This document shows, piece by piece, positions 7,382 through 13,716 of a stretch of 21,441 nt of DNA. Position 1 is the first letter of the stretch. The number at the start of each line of letters is the position of its first letter. The notes beneath the pieces are model-generated. The model did no database searches. It saw only the letters and a list, made by a program, of their open reading frames with translations, and had not been told where the DNA came from. Source of the DNA: a virus; IMG/VR virus record IMGVR_UViG_3300044858_001981, positions 1 through 21,441 of that record. One strand, 5' to 3'. The position numbers and the translations under genes are program-made.

Positions 7382-7409
7382 GGGAGGGGCCAGTTGGGTG
7401 GCCCCTCCC
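7382..7409 (+). terminator. Perfect 10-bp hairpin after the capsid gene (terminator or attenuator)
   Basis: GGGAGGGGCC (7382-7391) and GGCCCCTCCC (7400-7409) are perfect inverted repeats around an 8-base loop. The structure starts 8 bases after the capsid stop and is followed by ATTCCTTT, a weak T tract. It may be a partial rho-independent terminator that reduces transcription of downstream genes, or an mRNA-stabilising hairpin that protects the abundant capsid transcript. The downstream gene starts 20 bases after it with its own AGGAG site. The stem is seen directly; the function is inferred. Confidence 0.65.
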
Positions 7410-7429
7410 ATTCCTTTCAGGAGTAAGCC

Positions 7430-7639
7430 ATGAAGTATAAATGTATTCGCGGCGTAGTGACCAGCAAAGGGCCGATTTACGCAGGCGATCTGGTAGATAT
7501 TGAGGGCCATGAGGCCAAGGTTTTTCTGGCGCAGGGCAAGATCGTCCCGCACCATGAGGAAGAGATCCGCACGACTGCTGTTGAGGATGTGGTGACGCAG
7601 ACTCCGCGTCGGGGACGGAAAACCATTCATGGCCGTTGA
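7430..7639 (+). CDS. Small head protein of unknown function
   Basis: This 69-residue protein (starts MKYKCIRGVVTSKGPIYAGD, ends PRRGRKTIHGR) has a short beta-rich N-terminal part resembling small hypothetical proteins found next to capsid genes, with a conserved feel around AKVFLAQGKIVP. The C-terminal third is charged and probably disordered. ATG 7430 has AGGAG at 7419-7423 with 6 nt spacing. It lies just after the capsid hairpin and overlaps the next gene by 11 bases. By position it could take the role of lambda FI or a head-completion factor, but no sequence feature proves that. Confidence 0.7.
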   Translation: MKYKCIRGVVTSKGPIYAGDLVDIEGHEAKVFLAQGKIVPHHEEEIRTTAVEDVVTQTPRRGRKTIHGR

Positions 7640-7940
7640 GACAGCCACTGAACTTGCTATTTTCTTCGATGTCGATGATTTCGGCACCGCAGCCACCTAC
7701 ACGCCTGTAGGTGGTCAAGCCGTTACTGTGAACGGCATCTTCGACAATCCGCAGGCCAGCCGCAACGCGACCGATCTGCTGGACATCACCATCCCGGCTC
7801 CGCAGTTCGTTTGTCGCACCAGCGATGTGGCGAGCGCAGCCGAGGGCGACAGCCTGGTGGTCAACTCTGTTTCTTACATCGTGCGGGTCGTCCTGACCGA
7901 TGGCACGGGGGTCTCGACACTTCTGCTTGAGAGGGCGTAA
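7629..7940 (+). CDS. Head-tail joining protein, gpFII-like
   Basis: A 103-residue beta-rich protein beginning MAVETATELAIFFDVDDFG. The early acidic FFDVDDFG segment followed by AVTVNGIFDNP, and the late GDSLVVNSVSYIVRVVLTDG, resemble the lambda gpFII-type joiner, which attaches beneath the connector and gives the docking surface for the tail. Its place, after the capsid and before the tail terminator genes, matches lambda FII. It overlaps the preceding gene by 11 bases and joins the next gene by TAATG at 7938-7942. Family call is from pattern and synteny. Confidence 0.65.
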   Translation: MAVETATELAIFFDVDDFGTAATYTPVGGQAVTVNGIFDNPQASRNATDLLDITIPAPQFVCRTSDVASAAEGDSLVVNSVSYIVRVVLTDGTGVSTLLLERA

Positions 7941-8449
7941 TGGCCCATCTCAGAAAGCAGATCAGGGATTATGCAGCGATCCTCCTGTCGGGATATATCT
8001 ACAACAGGTTTGGCATCGTACTGCTTGATCGCAGCAACAATAAAATCCAACCAGCCGATGAAATCGTACCAAATGGTTCGATTTACAAATCTAGGCACTA
8101 CGCACTGGACGATGCGAAGTTGCCCGCGATCTGCGTGTACACGGAAAGCGCAAGCAGCGCGCTTGTGACCATTGGCGAGCGGGTGCTAGAGCATACGTTG
8201 GAATTGCGCGTGGATGTTATCGACAAGGGCGCAAGCGGTTCGATCTTCGAGAATGCAGAGCAGTTTGCGGCTGAAATAGTGGATGCGATACTTTCGGACG
8301 AAAGTATGGGCGGGCTGGTTAAGGACACCACGCTGATCAGCATGGACACTGATGTCAGCACTCAGGGCGAGCGGGCCATAGGAATGAGTGAGCTGCGGTT
8401 CGAGGTGATCTACCGCACCGCAATCAATAACTGCGAGGTCTCGGTCTGA
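7940..8449 (+). CDS. Tail completion/terminator-like protein, paralogue 1
   Basis: This 169-residue protein and the next gene are clear paralogues. Shared landmarks are an N-terminal H-x-x-x-QIRDY, then IYK-x-R-x-YALD-x-x-KLPAI-x-VYT, a TIGE/TIGT segment and KGAS. The fold and position fit the small tail-end proteins that cap the tail tube (lambda gpU or gpZ functional class). Copy 1 carries roughly 20-25 extra residues after the first helix (around RFGIVLLDRSNNKIQPADEI). Start ATG 7940 is coupled to the previous stop by TAATG, with GAGAGGG a few bases upstream. Which of the U-like or Z-like roles it plays cannot be told from sequence alone. Confidence 0.6.
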   Translation: MAHLRKQIRDYAAILLSGYIYNRFGIVLLDRSNNKIQPADEIVPNGSIYKSRHYALDDAKLPAICVYTESASSALVTIGERVLEHTLELRVDVIDKGASGSIFENAEQFAAEIVDAILSDESMGGLVKDTTLISMDTDVSTQGERAIGMSELRFEVIYRTAINNCEVSV

Positions 8450-8892
8450 TGTCTCACATCCACCAGCAGATCAGGGACTATGTTGCAACCCAGTTGGGTG
8501 CGATTGGCATGTTCTCTGGGCGCGTTTACAAGATGCGCTCCTACGCCTTGGATGCGGAGAAGCTGCCTGCTATTGTGGTCTACACCAATACGCAGCAGTC
8601 CAATCCGATCACGATTGGGACGAAGACCGCTCGCGGCCAGCTTGAGTTGGCGGTGCAGATCCACATCAAGGGCGCTAGCAATACCATCTCTGATGATCTT
8701 GATGCCGCCTGTGTTTTGGTCGAGAATGTGATGGGCGGGATCTTCGACCTGAATGGCCTTGCCAAGTCATGTGTACTTTCTACCACCGAGATTAATGTGA
8801 ACGTAGAAGGCGGTCAGTCAGTCGCTAGTGCGGCATTGGTTTATGCCGTCGAATATGTTACTTTGAGTGCTGATGTGGAGACCCCAGCATGA
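8449..8892 (+). CDS. Tail completion/terminator-like protein, paralogue 2
   Basis: A 147-residue homologue of the gene before it, joined to it by TGATG at 8447-8451. It begins MSHIHQQIRDYVATQLG, contains GRVYKMRSYALDAEKLPAI, VVYTNTQQ and HIKGASN, and lacks the insert seen in copy 1. It therefore probably represents the more compact, ancestral form. Lambda needs both gpZ and gpU at this point in the tail pathway, so two diverged copies may have divided those tasks. It overlaps the next small gene by ATGA at 8889-8892. Confidence 0.6.
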   Translation: MSHIHQQIRDYVATQLGAIGMFSGRVYKMRSYALDAEKLPAIVVYTNTQQSNPITIGTKTARGQLELAVQIHIKGASNTISDDLDAACVLVENVMGGIFDLNGLAKSCVLSTTEINVNVEGGQSVASAALVYAVEYVTLSADVETPA

Positions 8893-9041
8893 AGATGATC
8901 CGACTTTATAGCGGCGAGAGCAGCATACTTGCGCCAGAGACCGATTTGGAGTATCTGGAGAGTGCAGGCTGGTGCCGCGAGAAACCCAAAGCCAAGTCCG
9001 CGAAGGCTGGCAAAACTGAAGCGTCCTTGGAGACTGATTGA
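8889..9041 (+). CDS. Very small tail-region protein of unknown function (50 aa)
   Basis: This gene fills the gap between the tail terminator pair and the tube protein. ATG 8889 overlaps the preceding stop (ATGA) and the stop at 9039-9041 overlaps the tube protein start (TGATG), so it is coupled on both sides. A TGGAGA site lies about 8 nt upstream of the ATG. The product starts MKMIRLYSGESSILAPETDL, continues with EYLESAGWCREKP, and has a Lys-rich C-terminal half. Its start resembles the small protein at 7430-7639 in style (short beta start, position check, basic tail), but I cannot assign a family. Confidence 0.75.
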   Translation: MKMIRLYSGESSILAPETDLEYLESAGWCREKPKAKSAKAGKTEASLETD

Positions 9042-9433
9042 TGGCTACTCATACTGGCAGCGAAGGCACCGTCCGCGTCGGCGCTAACGCTATTGCGGAA
9101 ATCCGTTCTTACTCGCTTGAGGAGACCGCTGACACGGTCGAAGACACCTCGATGGGCGACACCTACCGCACCCACAAGACCACGCTGAAGAGCTTCAGCG
9201 GCTCGGTGGATGTGTTCTGGGATGAGGGCGACACTAACGGCCAGATTGCGCTCGCGGTTGGCTCGGAAGTGACCATCAACTTCTATCCCGAAGGTGCTAC
9301 CACTGGCGACAAGTACTACACCGGCACCGCTATCGTGACCTCGAAGACCGTCACGGGTTCGTTCGATGGCATGGTGGAATCGACCATCAACGTTCAAGGT
9401 ACTGGCGCGCTGACTTTCTCGACCGCAACTTAA
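9041..9433 (+). CDS. Major tail tube protein
   Basis: This 130-residue protein forms the stacked rings of the tail tube. It shows the features of short tube proteins: an N-terminal strand GTVRVGANAIAEIRSYSLEE, the ETADTVEDTSMGDTYRT loop, LKSFSGSVDVFWD, then YYTGTAIVTSKTVTGSFDG and a final strand pair ending GTGALTFSTA. It lies directly before the G/GT chaperone genes, as lambda V does. ATG 9041 is preferred to TTG 9038 because it makes a TGATG junction and has GGAG about 9 nt upstream. It is followed by a strong AGGAGA ribosome site for the chaperone. Confidence 0.85.
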   Translation: MATHTGSEGTVRVGANAIAEIRSYSLEETADTVEDTSMGDTYRTHKTTLKSFSGSVDVFWDEGDTNGQIALAVGSEVTINFYPEGATTGDKYYTGTAIVTSKTVTGSFDGMVESTINVQGTGALTFSTAT

Positions 9434-9451
9434 TCTTAGGAGATAGTGAAT

Positions 9452-9793
9452 ATGAATATTGCTGATCGCATCAGAGAGCGTGTCCAGCGTCGGAAGAGTA
9501 TCATGGTGGATGAGTGGGGCGCGGAAGGCGAGCCTCTCGCTGTTTACTACGGCCCACTCGTCGCCCGTGAATTGAACCAGATTCAGCGCAAGCATCCTGG
9601 CTTCCTGTCCAATGCTGGCCTTGAAGGCATGGTCGATCTGATCATCATGAAGGCAGAGGACGGCGAGGGGAAGAAGTACTTCACGCTGGAAGACAAGCCT
9701 GTTCTCATGCGCGAGGAAGTCCATGTGATCTCGCGTGTGGCTGGTGAGATGCTTTCGTCGTCTGACGGCCCTGAGCAGGCGGGAAACGCCTAA
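9452..9793 (+). CDS. Tail assembly chaperone, G-like product
   Basis: This 113-residue protein starts MNIADRIRERVQRRKSIMVD. Its length, charged helical character and location between tube protein and tape measure fit the lambda gpG class, which coats the tape measure during tail assembly. ATG 9452 is preferred over GTG 9446 because AGGAGA at 9438-9443 is 8 nt from the ATG but only 2 nt from the GTG. Near its end, codons GCG GGA AAC contain a correctly phased slippery heptamer, so a fraction of ribosomes make the longer GT product. Confidence 0.8.
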   Translation: MNIADRIRERVQRRKSIMVDEWGAEGEPLAVYYGPLVARELNQIQRKHPGFLSNAGLEGMVDLIIMKAEDGEGKKYFTLEDKPVLMREEVHVISRVAGEMLSSSDGPEQAGNA

Positions 9794-9951
9794 AGGACGA
9801 TCACTTCCTCTACAATCTGATTGCCCTTGCTGATCGCTTGGGCAAGACGATTGCCGAGATTGAGGAAATTACGCTCGATGAGTTCAACCTTTGGGTGGCC
9901 TACTTTCAACTAGAGGAAGAGCGGTCAAAGCCCAAAGGTTCGAAGCCTTGA
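9452..9951 (+). CDS. Tail assembly chaperone, GT fusion made by -1 frameshift
   Basis: After a -1 slip at GGGAAAC the ribosome continues from CGC at 9787 and reads through the G stop to the TGA at 9949-9951. It adds 54 residues including KDDHFLYNLIALADRLGK, TIAEIEEITLDEF and NLWVAYFQLEEE. That extension resembles T domains of other G/GT pairs, which recruit tail tube subunits through the tape-measure-bound G part. The full product would be 166 residues. The T frame has no ribosome site of its own and its obvious domain lacks an ATG, so frameshifting is the natural way to express it. This ORF is easily missed because it has no start codon. Confidence 0.85.
9781..9787 (+). promoter_or_regulatory. 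-1 programmed ribosomal frameshift site GGGAAAC
   Basis: The heptamer is in the X XXY YYZ phase relative to the G frame (codons GCG GGA AAC), allowing both tRNAs to re-pair on GGG and AAA. It differs from the lambda G-GT site (GGGAAAG) only in the last base. It lies 3 bases before the G stop codon. No strong downstream stem-loop is obvious by eye. Confidence 0.85.
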
Positions 9952-9976
9952 GGGAAATAGGGAAAACCGTTATAGT
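9948..9976 (+). promoter_or_regulatory. Sigma70-like promoter candidate before the tape measure gene
   Basis: TTGAGG (9948-9953) and TATAGT (9971-9976) are separated by exactly 17 bases, matching the consensus at 4 of 6 and 5 of 6 positions. It lies in one of the few gaps of the late block, about 40 bases before the tape measure start. It could top up transcription of the tail genes beyond the capsid hairpin. The first element overlaps the GT stop codon, so a chance match is possible. Confidence 0.35.
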
Positions 9977-10017
9977 GCCGCTGCGCACCAGCGCCATCTA
10001 GAAAAGGCATTGATCCC

Positions 10018-12024
10018 GTGGCCCAGCAGACCCTTGACTTCATCATTGCCAATCAGGTCACTGGGCAGAATGAAATTGCCAAGCTGATAAACAGCGTTGG
10101 CGCTCTCCAGAAAGCCACTGCCGATCTGAATGCTCGCACTGCCGAGCTTGAGCGGATGATGGGCGCTGGTGTCAAGGCGATTAAGGGCAAGACCAACGCA
10201 CTAGACGAGCAATCCAAGGCTCTGCGCAATAGCCGTCAGGGGATGCAGCAGGTCGGGATGCAGGTGAACGATTTTGTCACCAGCGTCAGCACTGGCGCGA
10301 GCTTCACGCAGGCCTTTAACCAGCAGATCGGCCAAGTCGGCTACGCCATGTCCATGATGGGGGGGCGAGCCGGTGCTGTGGGGCGCTTCCTCGCTGGCCC
10401 GTGGAGCATCCTGATTGTCGGCGCATCAATGGTATTGGGCCAACTATTCAGTGCCATGTCTAAATCAGATGAACCGAGTGATAAGTTTGCAGGTGGTCTT
10501 GAGTCCGCCCGCGATGCCTTGTTTGAATACAAGAGGGAGATTGCGGGGACTCGCGATCAACTCATTTCTCTTTACGAAACTAAGCTCGCTGGGCTTCAGG
10601 CCGACTTCCAAGAGGCCAGCATCGAAGCCGGTAGATTCGGCAGAGAGGCTCAAGATGCCAACAAAATAATGAACGATGCCATCAGCCAGCCGCTTTGGAA
10701 AGTAGGTAGAGCCTGGTTGCAAGGATCACAGGCAGCGGAGGGCTACGCCAAAAAAACGGAAGAGGCGCGTGAAATAAACGCCAAGATGATCCGGCTTGAA
10801 ACTACTCTTATACAGATGAAGAAGGGTTTCGCCCGTGAGGACGAGCGCGCATCTGCTCGCGGCGAAGCGGCGGCGACCAGGCTTGCTAAGCAGCAAGAGC
10901 GCGAGGCGGAGCGGCTTGAGTCCTTGACTGGCAAGGTCAAGGATTATGCGCTTCAATATTTGTCGGCCAGCAAAGAAATCGGCCAGACTGAGAAGAAGCT
11001 CTCAGACTTCAATAAACTGCTCATTGATATTTCCGAAATTGAGGGCGGCTCCGCTTTCCTCAAGGAATACGCGGCTGATATTGCCGCCATTAAAGCTGCC
11101 ATCGAGCAAGAAGGCGCTCAGAAGGCGCTTGAGAAGCTCAACGGAGAAATTGACAAGTTGCTGGCGAAGGAACTCTCTCCTTTTGAGCAGAGGATTCGCG
11201 GCGTTATGGAAGCCCTAGGCGATGCCGAGCTAACGCAACTGCCGCTAAAGGATTATAACCGTATGCAGGAGGCTTTGGCCTCTGCCGCTGGGTCTTTCTT
11301 TGATGCAGCAGAAGAGGATCAGCGCAAGCTTCTGGCGCAGGCGATGGAAGTCGATGATTCCTTCAAGCAGGTCGAAATGTCACTGCTTGGGATCATTGCG
11401 CGCTCGAAGGAACTCGGACTTCCAATCGAGGGCTACATCCAACAGCTAGAGCGCATCAAGGCGATCAACCAAGAGATCGAGATCGTCGAGAAGAACAAGG
11501 AAATCCAGCGTTCTTACGAGGCGATTGGTCAAGCTGTGTCTGACGGCTTCAAGGGTATGATCACTGGCGCTCAGAGTTTCAGCGATGCGATGAAGAGCAT
11601 CATCCAGTCCGTGATCGACGAACTCTTCCGCCTGTTCGTGGTGCAGCAGATTGTTGGTTTTGTCAGCAAGACGATAGGAAGCGCATTTGGTGGTATCGGC
11701 ACTACTCCAGCGCCGACTAACCTTTTGCCTCCCGGTTACGCTACTGGCGGCTACCCTGCACCCGGCAAGCCAGCGATTGTTGGCGAGCGCGGCCCTGAAT
11801 TGTTTATCCCGACCGGCTCTGGGAAGATCATCCCCAACCACCAACTGAGCGGTGGCGGTGGCGGCATGGTCATCAATGTGGACGCTCGCGGTGCGACCAG
11901 CCCAGAGATGGTGCGTCAGCAGGTGCAGCAGGGTATCCTTGAGGCCGCACCCAGCATCGTTGCTGCGGCTGAACAGCGCACGATCACGACCCTTCGTCGT
12001 CCCCGTCTTGCAGGTGCATTGTAA
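10018..12024 (+). CDS. Tail tape measure protein
   Basis: This 668-residue protein sets tail length and is probably ejected with the DNA. The N-terminal part is helical (IAKLINSVGALQKATADLNA), followed by a hydrophobic stretch at about 119-147 (GRFLAGPWSILIVGASMVLG) that could enter the host membrane. The middle is long charged helices with coiled-coil character. The C-terminal part (about 515-560, FSDAMKSIIQSVIDELFRLF) resembles the lambda-family tape measure C-terminal domain and is followed by the typical GERGPELFIPTGSGKIIPN segment and a Gly-rich stretch. The length predicts a fairly short tail. GTG 10018 follows AAAAGG (10002-10007) at 10 nt. It overlaps the next gene by one base (TAATG). 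Confidence 0.9.
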   Translation: MAQQTLDFIIANQVTGQNEIAKLINSVGALQKATADLNARTAELERMMGAGVKAIKGKTNALDEQSKALRNSRQGMQQVGMQVNDFVTSVSTGASFTQAFNQQIGQVGYAMSMMGGRAGAVGRFLAGPWSILIVGASMVLGQLFSAMSKSDEPSDKFAGGLESARDALFEYKREIAGTRDQLISLYETKLAGLQADFQEASIEAGRFGREAQDANKIMNDAISQPLWKVGRAWLQGSQAAEGYAKKTEEAREINAKMIRLETTLIQMKKGFAREDERASARGEAAATRLAKQQEREAERLESLTGKVKDYALQYLSASKEIGQTEKKLSDFNKLLIDISEIEGGSAFLKEYAADIAAIKAAIEQEGAQKALEKLNGEIDKLLAKELSPFEQRIRGVMEALGDAELTQLPLKDYNRMQEALASAAGSFFDAAEEDQRKLLAQAMEVDDSFKQVEMSLLGIIARSKELGLPIEGYIQQLERIKAINQEIEIVEKNKEIQRSYEAIGQAVSDGFKGMITGAQSFSDAMKSIIQSVIDELFRLFVVQQIVGFVSKTIGSAFGGIGTTPAPTNLLPPGYATGGYPAPGKPAIVGERGPELFIPTGSGKIIPNHQLSGGGGGMVINVDARGATSPEMVRQQVQQGILEAAPSIVAAAEQRTITTLRRPRLAGAL

Positions 12025-12614
12025 TGGCTACGATTACGTTCCCCTCGAATCCTAAACCGGCTGGGATGCAATGGCGGCTGGTGATGCCAGCCCAGAACAA
12101 TGTGTCCGGCTGGACGGGGCAGCGTCAGGTCATCGCATCCAATCGCGGCTGGTGGGAATGCAGTGTTGCACTCCCGCCGATTGTCGGTCGGGCCGCTGCG
12201 AGGCCATGGAAGTCGTTCATCGCCCAGGCTCGCGGGATGGCTAACGACTTTCAGGTGCCGGTCGATCCTACCCCGCAGTCGGCGCTTGCGAACACGGTGC
12301 TGGTGCAGGGCGCTGGGCAGACGGGCCGCAGCATCGTGACGGACGGGTGGCCGAACTCGACCACGGTTCTATCGGCTGGTGATTTTGTCACGATCAACAA
12401 CCAGCTTCTGCAATTGACGGCCAACGTGACCAGCAATGGGTCTGGGGTGGCAACGCTGACTTTCGAACCGCCGATCCGGTCGGCCCCTGCGGACAATGCG
12501 CCGGTCGAATACAAGAACCCCTACGCTCTGATGTACTTCGTCGAGGAGCCGATGCAGAGTGTCGGTCTGGCTGATGTCTACACGATAGGGTTTGAACTGC
12601 GCGAGGCGTTCTAA
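12024..12614 (+). CDS. Minor tail protein (distal tail region)
   Basis: A 196-residue, mostly beta protein. It starts MATITFPSNPKPAGMQWRLV and includes SGWTGQRQVIASNRGWWECS, ARPWKSFIAQARGMANDFQV and a late NAPVEYKNPYALMYFVEEP that leads to IGFELREAF. It lies directly after the tape measure at the position of lambda M, where distal tail proteins form the ring linking tube and tip. The combination of an N-terminal strand set, a Trp-rich loop and a closing IGFELREAF strand fits this class. It begins within the tape measure stop and ends in TAATG coupling with the next gene. Confidence 0.65.
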   Translation: MATITFPSNPKPAGMQWRLVMPAQNNVSGWTGQRQVIASNRGWWECSVALPPIVGRAAARPWKSFIAQARGMANDFQVPVDPTPQSALANTVLVQGAGQTGRSIVTDGWPNSTTVLSAGDFVTINNQLLQLTANVTSNGSGVATLTFEPPIRSAPADNAPVEYKNPYALMYFVEEPMQSVGLADVYTIGFELREAF

Positions 12615-13327
12615 TGGTGGACGCTACCACACAGGCCGCACTCGAGGCACCGATCCTCCAATGGCGGATGCTGCTCTATGCAGACTTCCAAGGCGATGTG
12701 CTGCGGGCGACTTCCGGTATTTACGACAAGGTGATCTCCGGTTCTGGCGATGCGGAGCTTGATGGCACCTATCAGAGCCTCGACCACAACTTGATCGAGA
12801 TTAGTCCGGTCAAGCACAACGAGAGCGGGTCTGACACGGTGACGGTGTCGCTGAACGGCATCTTGGCAGCGACTGAGTTCGTGCAGGATCGTTTTGATGT
12901 CGTGGCTCAAGAGCGTGACGGTGACCCGATCCGCGTCCGTGGTTCTTCGCTGTTGAACATCCTGGGCGATGTGACGCGGTGGCAGGGGCGCACGGCTCGC
13001 CTGTGGTTCTACATCGTGGACGATAACGAGAACCAGATCGGGTCAATCATCCCGTACTACACGGGCTACATGGATGACATCACCATTGCCGGTGCGCCGT
13101 CGAGCCAGCGGATCAGCCTGTCGATTGAGAATTACATCGTGACGCTCACGGGCGCGTCGAACAAGGGCTATCTTTCACAGAACCAATACGACAATGGCGA
13201 CAACAGCGCAGCGGCCACCATTTCGGCAGCAAACGGCCTTGTCGGCGGTGTCATTAGCGGGGGCGCTGGTGGCGTTGGCGGAGGGGGTGGCGGGACTCCG
13301 CCTGGTAGAGAGTTGGAGGCTTACTGA
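12614..13327 (+). CDS. Minor tail protein with Gly-rich tail (gpL-position)
   Basis: This 237-residue protein begins MVDATTQAALEAPILQWRML and contains a beta-rich hub-like region (FQGDVLRATSG, DTVTVSLNGIL, GRTARLWFYIVDDNENQIG, IPYYTGYMDDITI, ISLSIENYIVTLTGASNKGY). That resembles the tail-hub proteins encoded at the lambda L position. The final 30 residues are dominated by glycine (GGVISGGAGGVGGGGGGTPP) and likely form a flexible tether. It is coupled on both sides (TAATG at its start; TGATG at its end), with GAGG about 7 nt before the start. Confidence 0.6.
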   Translation: MVDATTQAALEAPILQWRMLLYADFQGDVLRATSGIYDKVISGSGDAELDGTYQSLDHNLIEISPVKHNESGSDTVTVSLNGILAATEFVQDRFDVVAQERDGDPIRVRGSSLLNILGDVTRWQGRTARLWFYIVDDNENQIGSIIPYYTGYMDDITIAGAPSSQRISLSIENYIVTLTGASNKGYLSQNQYDNGDNSAAATISAANGLVGGVISGGAGGVGGGGGGTPPGRELEAY

Positions 13328-13716
13328 TGCGCCTGCCTGATTGGGAGGCGCGTCTAAGCGCCTACATTGCAGAGAAGCGTGGCGAGCCATTTGCGTGGGG
13401 GCAGAATGACTGCTGCACGTTCTCGGCTGGTGCGGTTGAGGCCATCACCGGCACAGATCCGATGCCTGAGTTTCGGGGCAAGTATGACACTGCGCTTGGC
13501 TCGGCCCGCGCGCTGGGCGGGAAGAAGCTGGAGGAGGTGCTGGACAGCAAGTTTGAGGAGACCCCTATCGGTTTCGCCCAGCGCGGGGATCTGGCGTTCT
13601 TTGACGGCTGCGTCGGGGTTGTGGCTGGTGACTACGGCTGGTTTGTGGCAGAAGACGGCTTGGAGCGCGTGAAGCGGCCCTTGTGGGATAAGGCTTGGAG
13701 GGTCGGTCGTGGGTAA
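13327..13716 (+). CDS. DUF6950-like protein, NlpC/P60-type tail hydrolase relative
   Basis: A 129-residue protein in the position of lambda K, which is a tail-tip peptidase. It starts MRLPDWEARLSAYIAEKRGE and shows PFAWGQNDCCTFSAGAVEAI (candidate nucleophile C29 or C30), FRGKYDTALGSARALGG, FAQRGDLAFFDGCVGVV and a final KAWRV, the pattern I associate with DUF6950. I do not see the His usually found in the HVGI strand of active NlpC/P60 enzymes; here the strand reads VGVVAGDYG. It may therefore be a structural relative rather than an active peptidase. GGAGG lies 7 nt before ATG 13327. It overlaps the tail tip gene by 8 bases. Confidence 0.75.
   Translation: MRLPDWEARLSAYIAEKRGEPFAWGQNDCCTFSAGAVEAITGTDPMPEFRGKYDTALGSARALGGKKLEEVLDSKFEETPIGFAQRGDLAFFDGCVGVVAGDYGWFVAEDGLERVKRPLWDKAWRVGRG

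Noticed and set aside
9928-9955. AAGG-TTCGAAG-CCTT, resembling a tRNA T-arm
   Set aside because: It lies inside the T coding region, and I found no matching acceptor, D or anticodon arms upstream.
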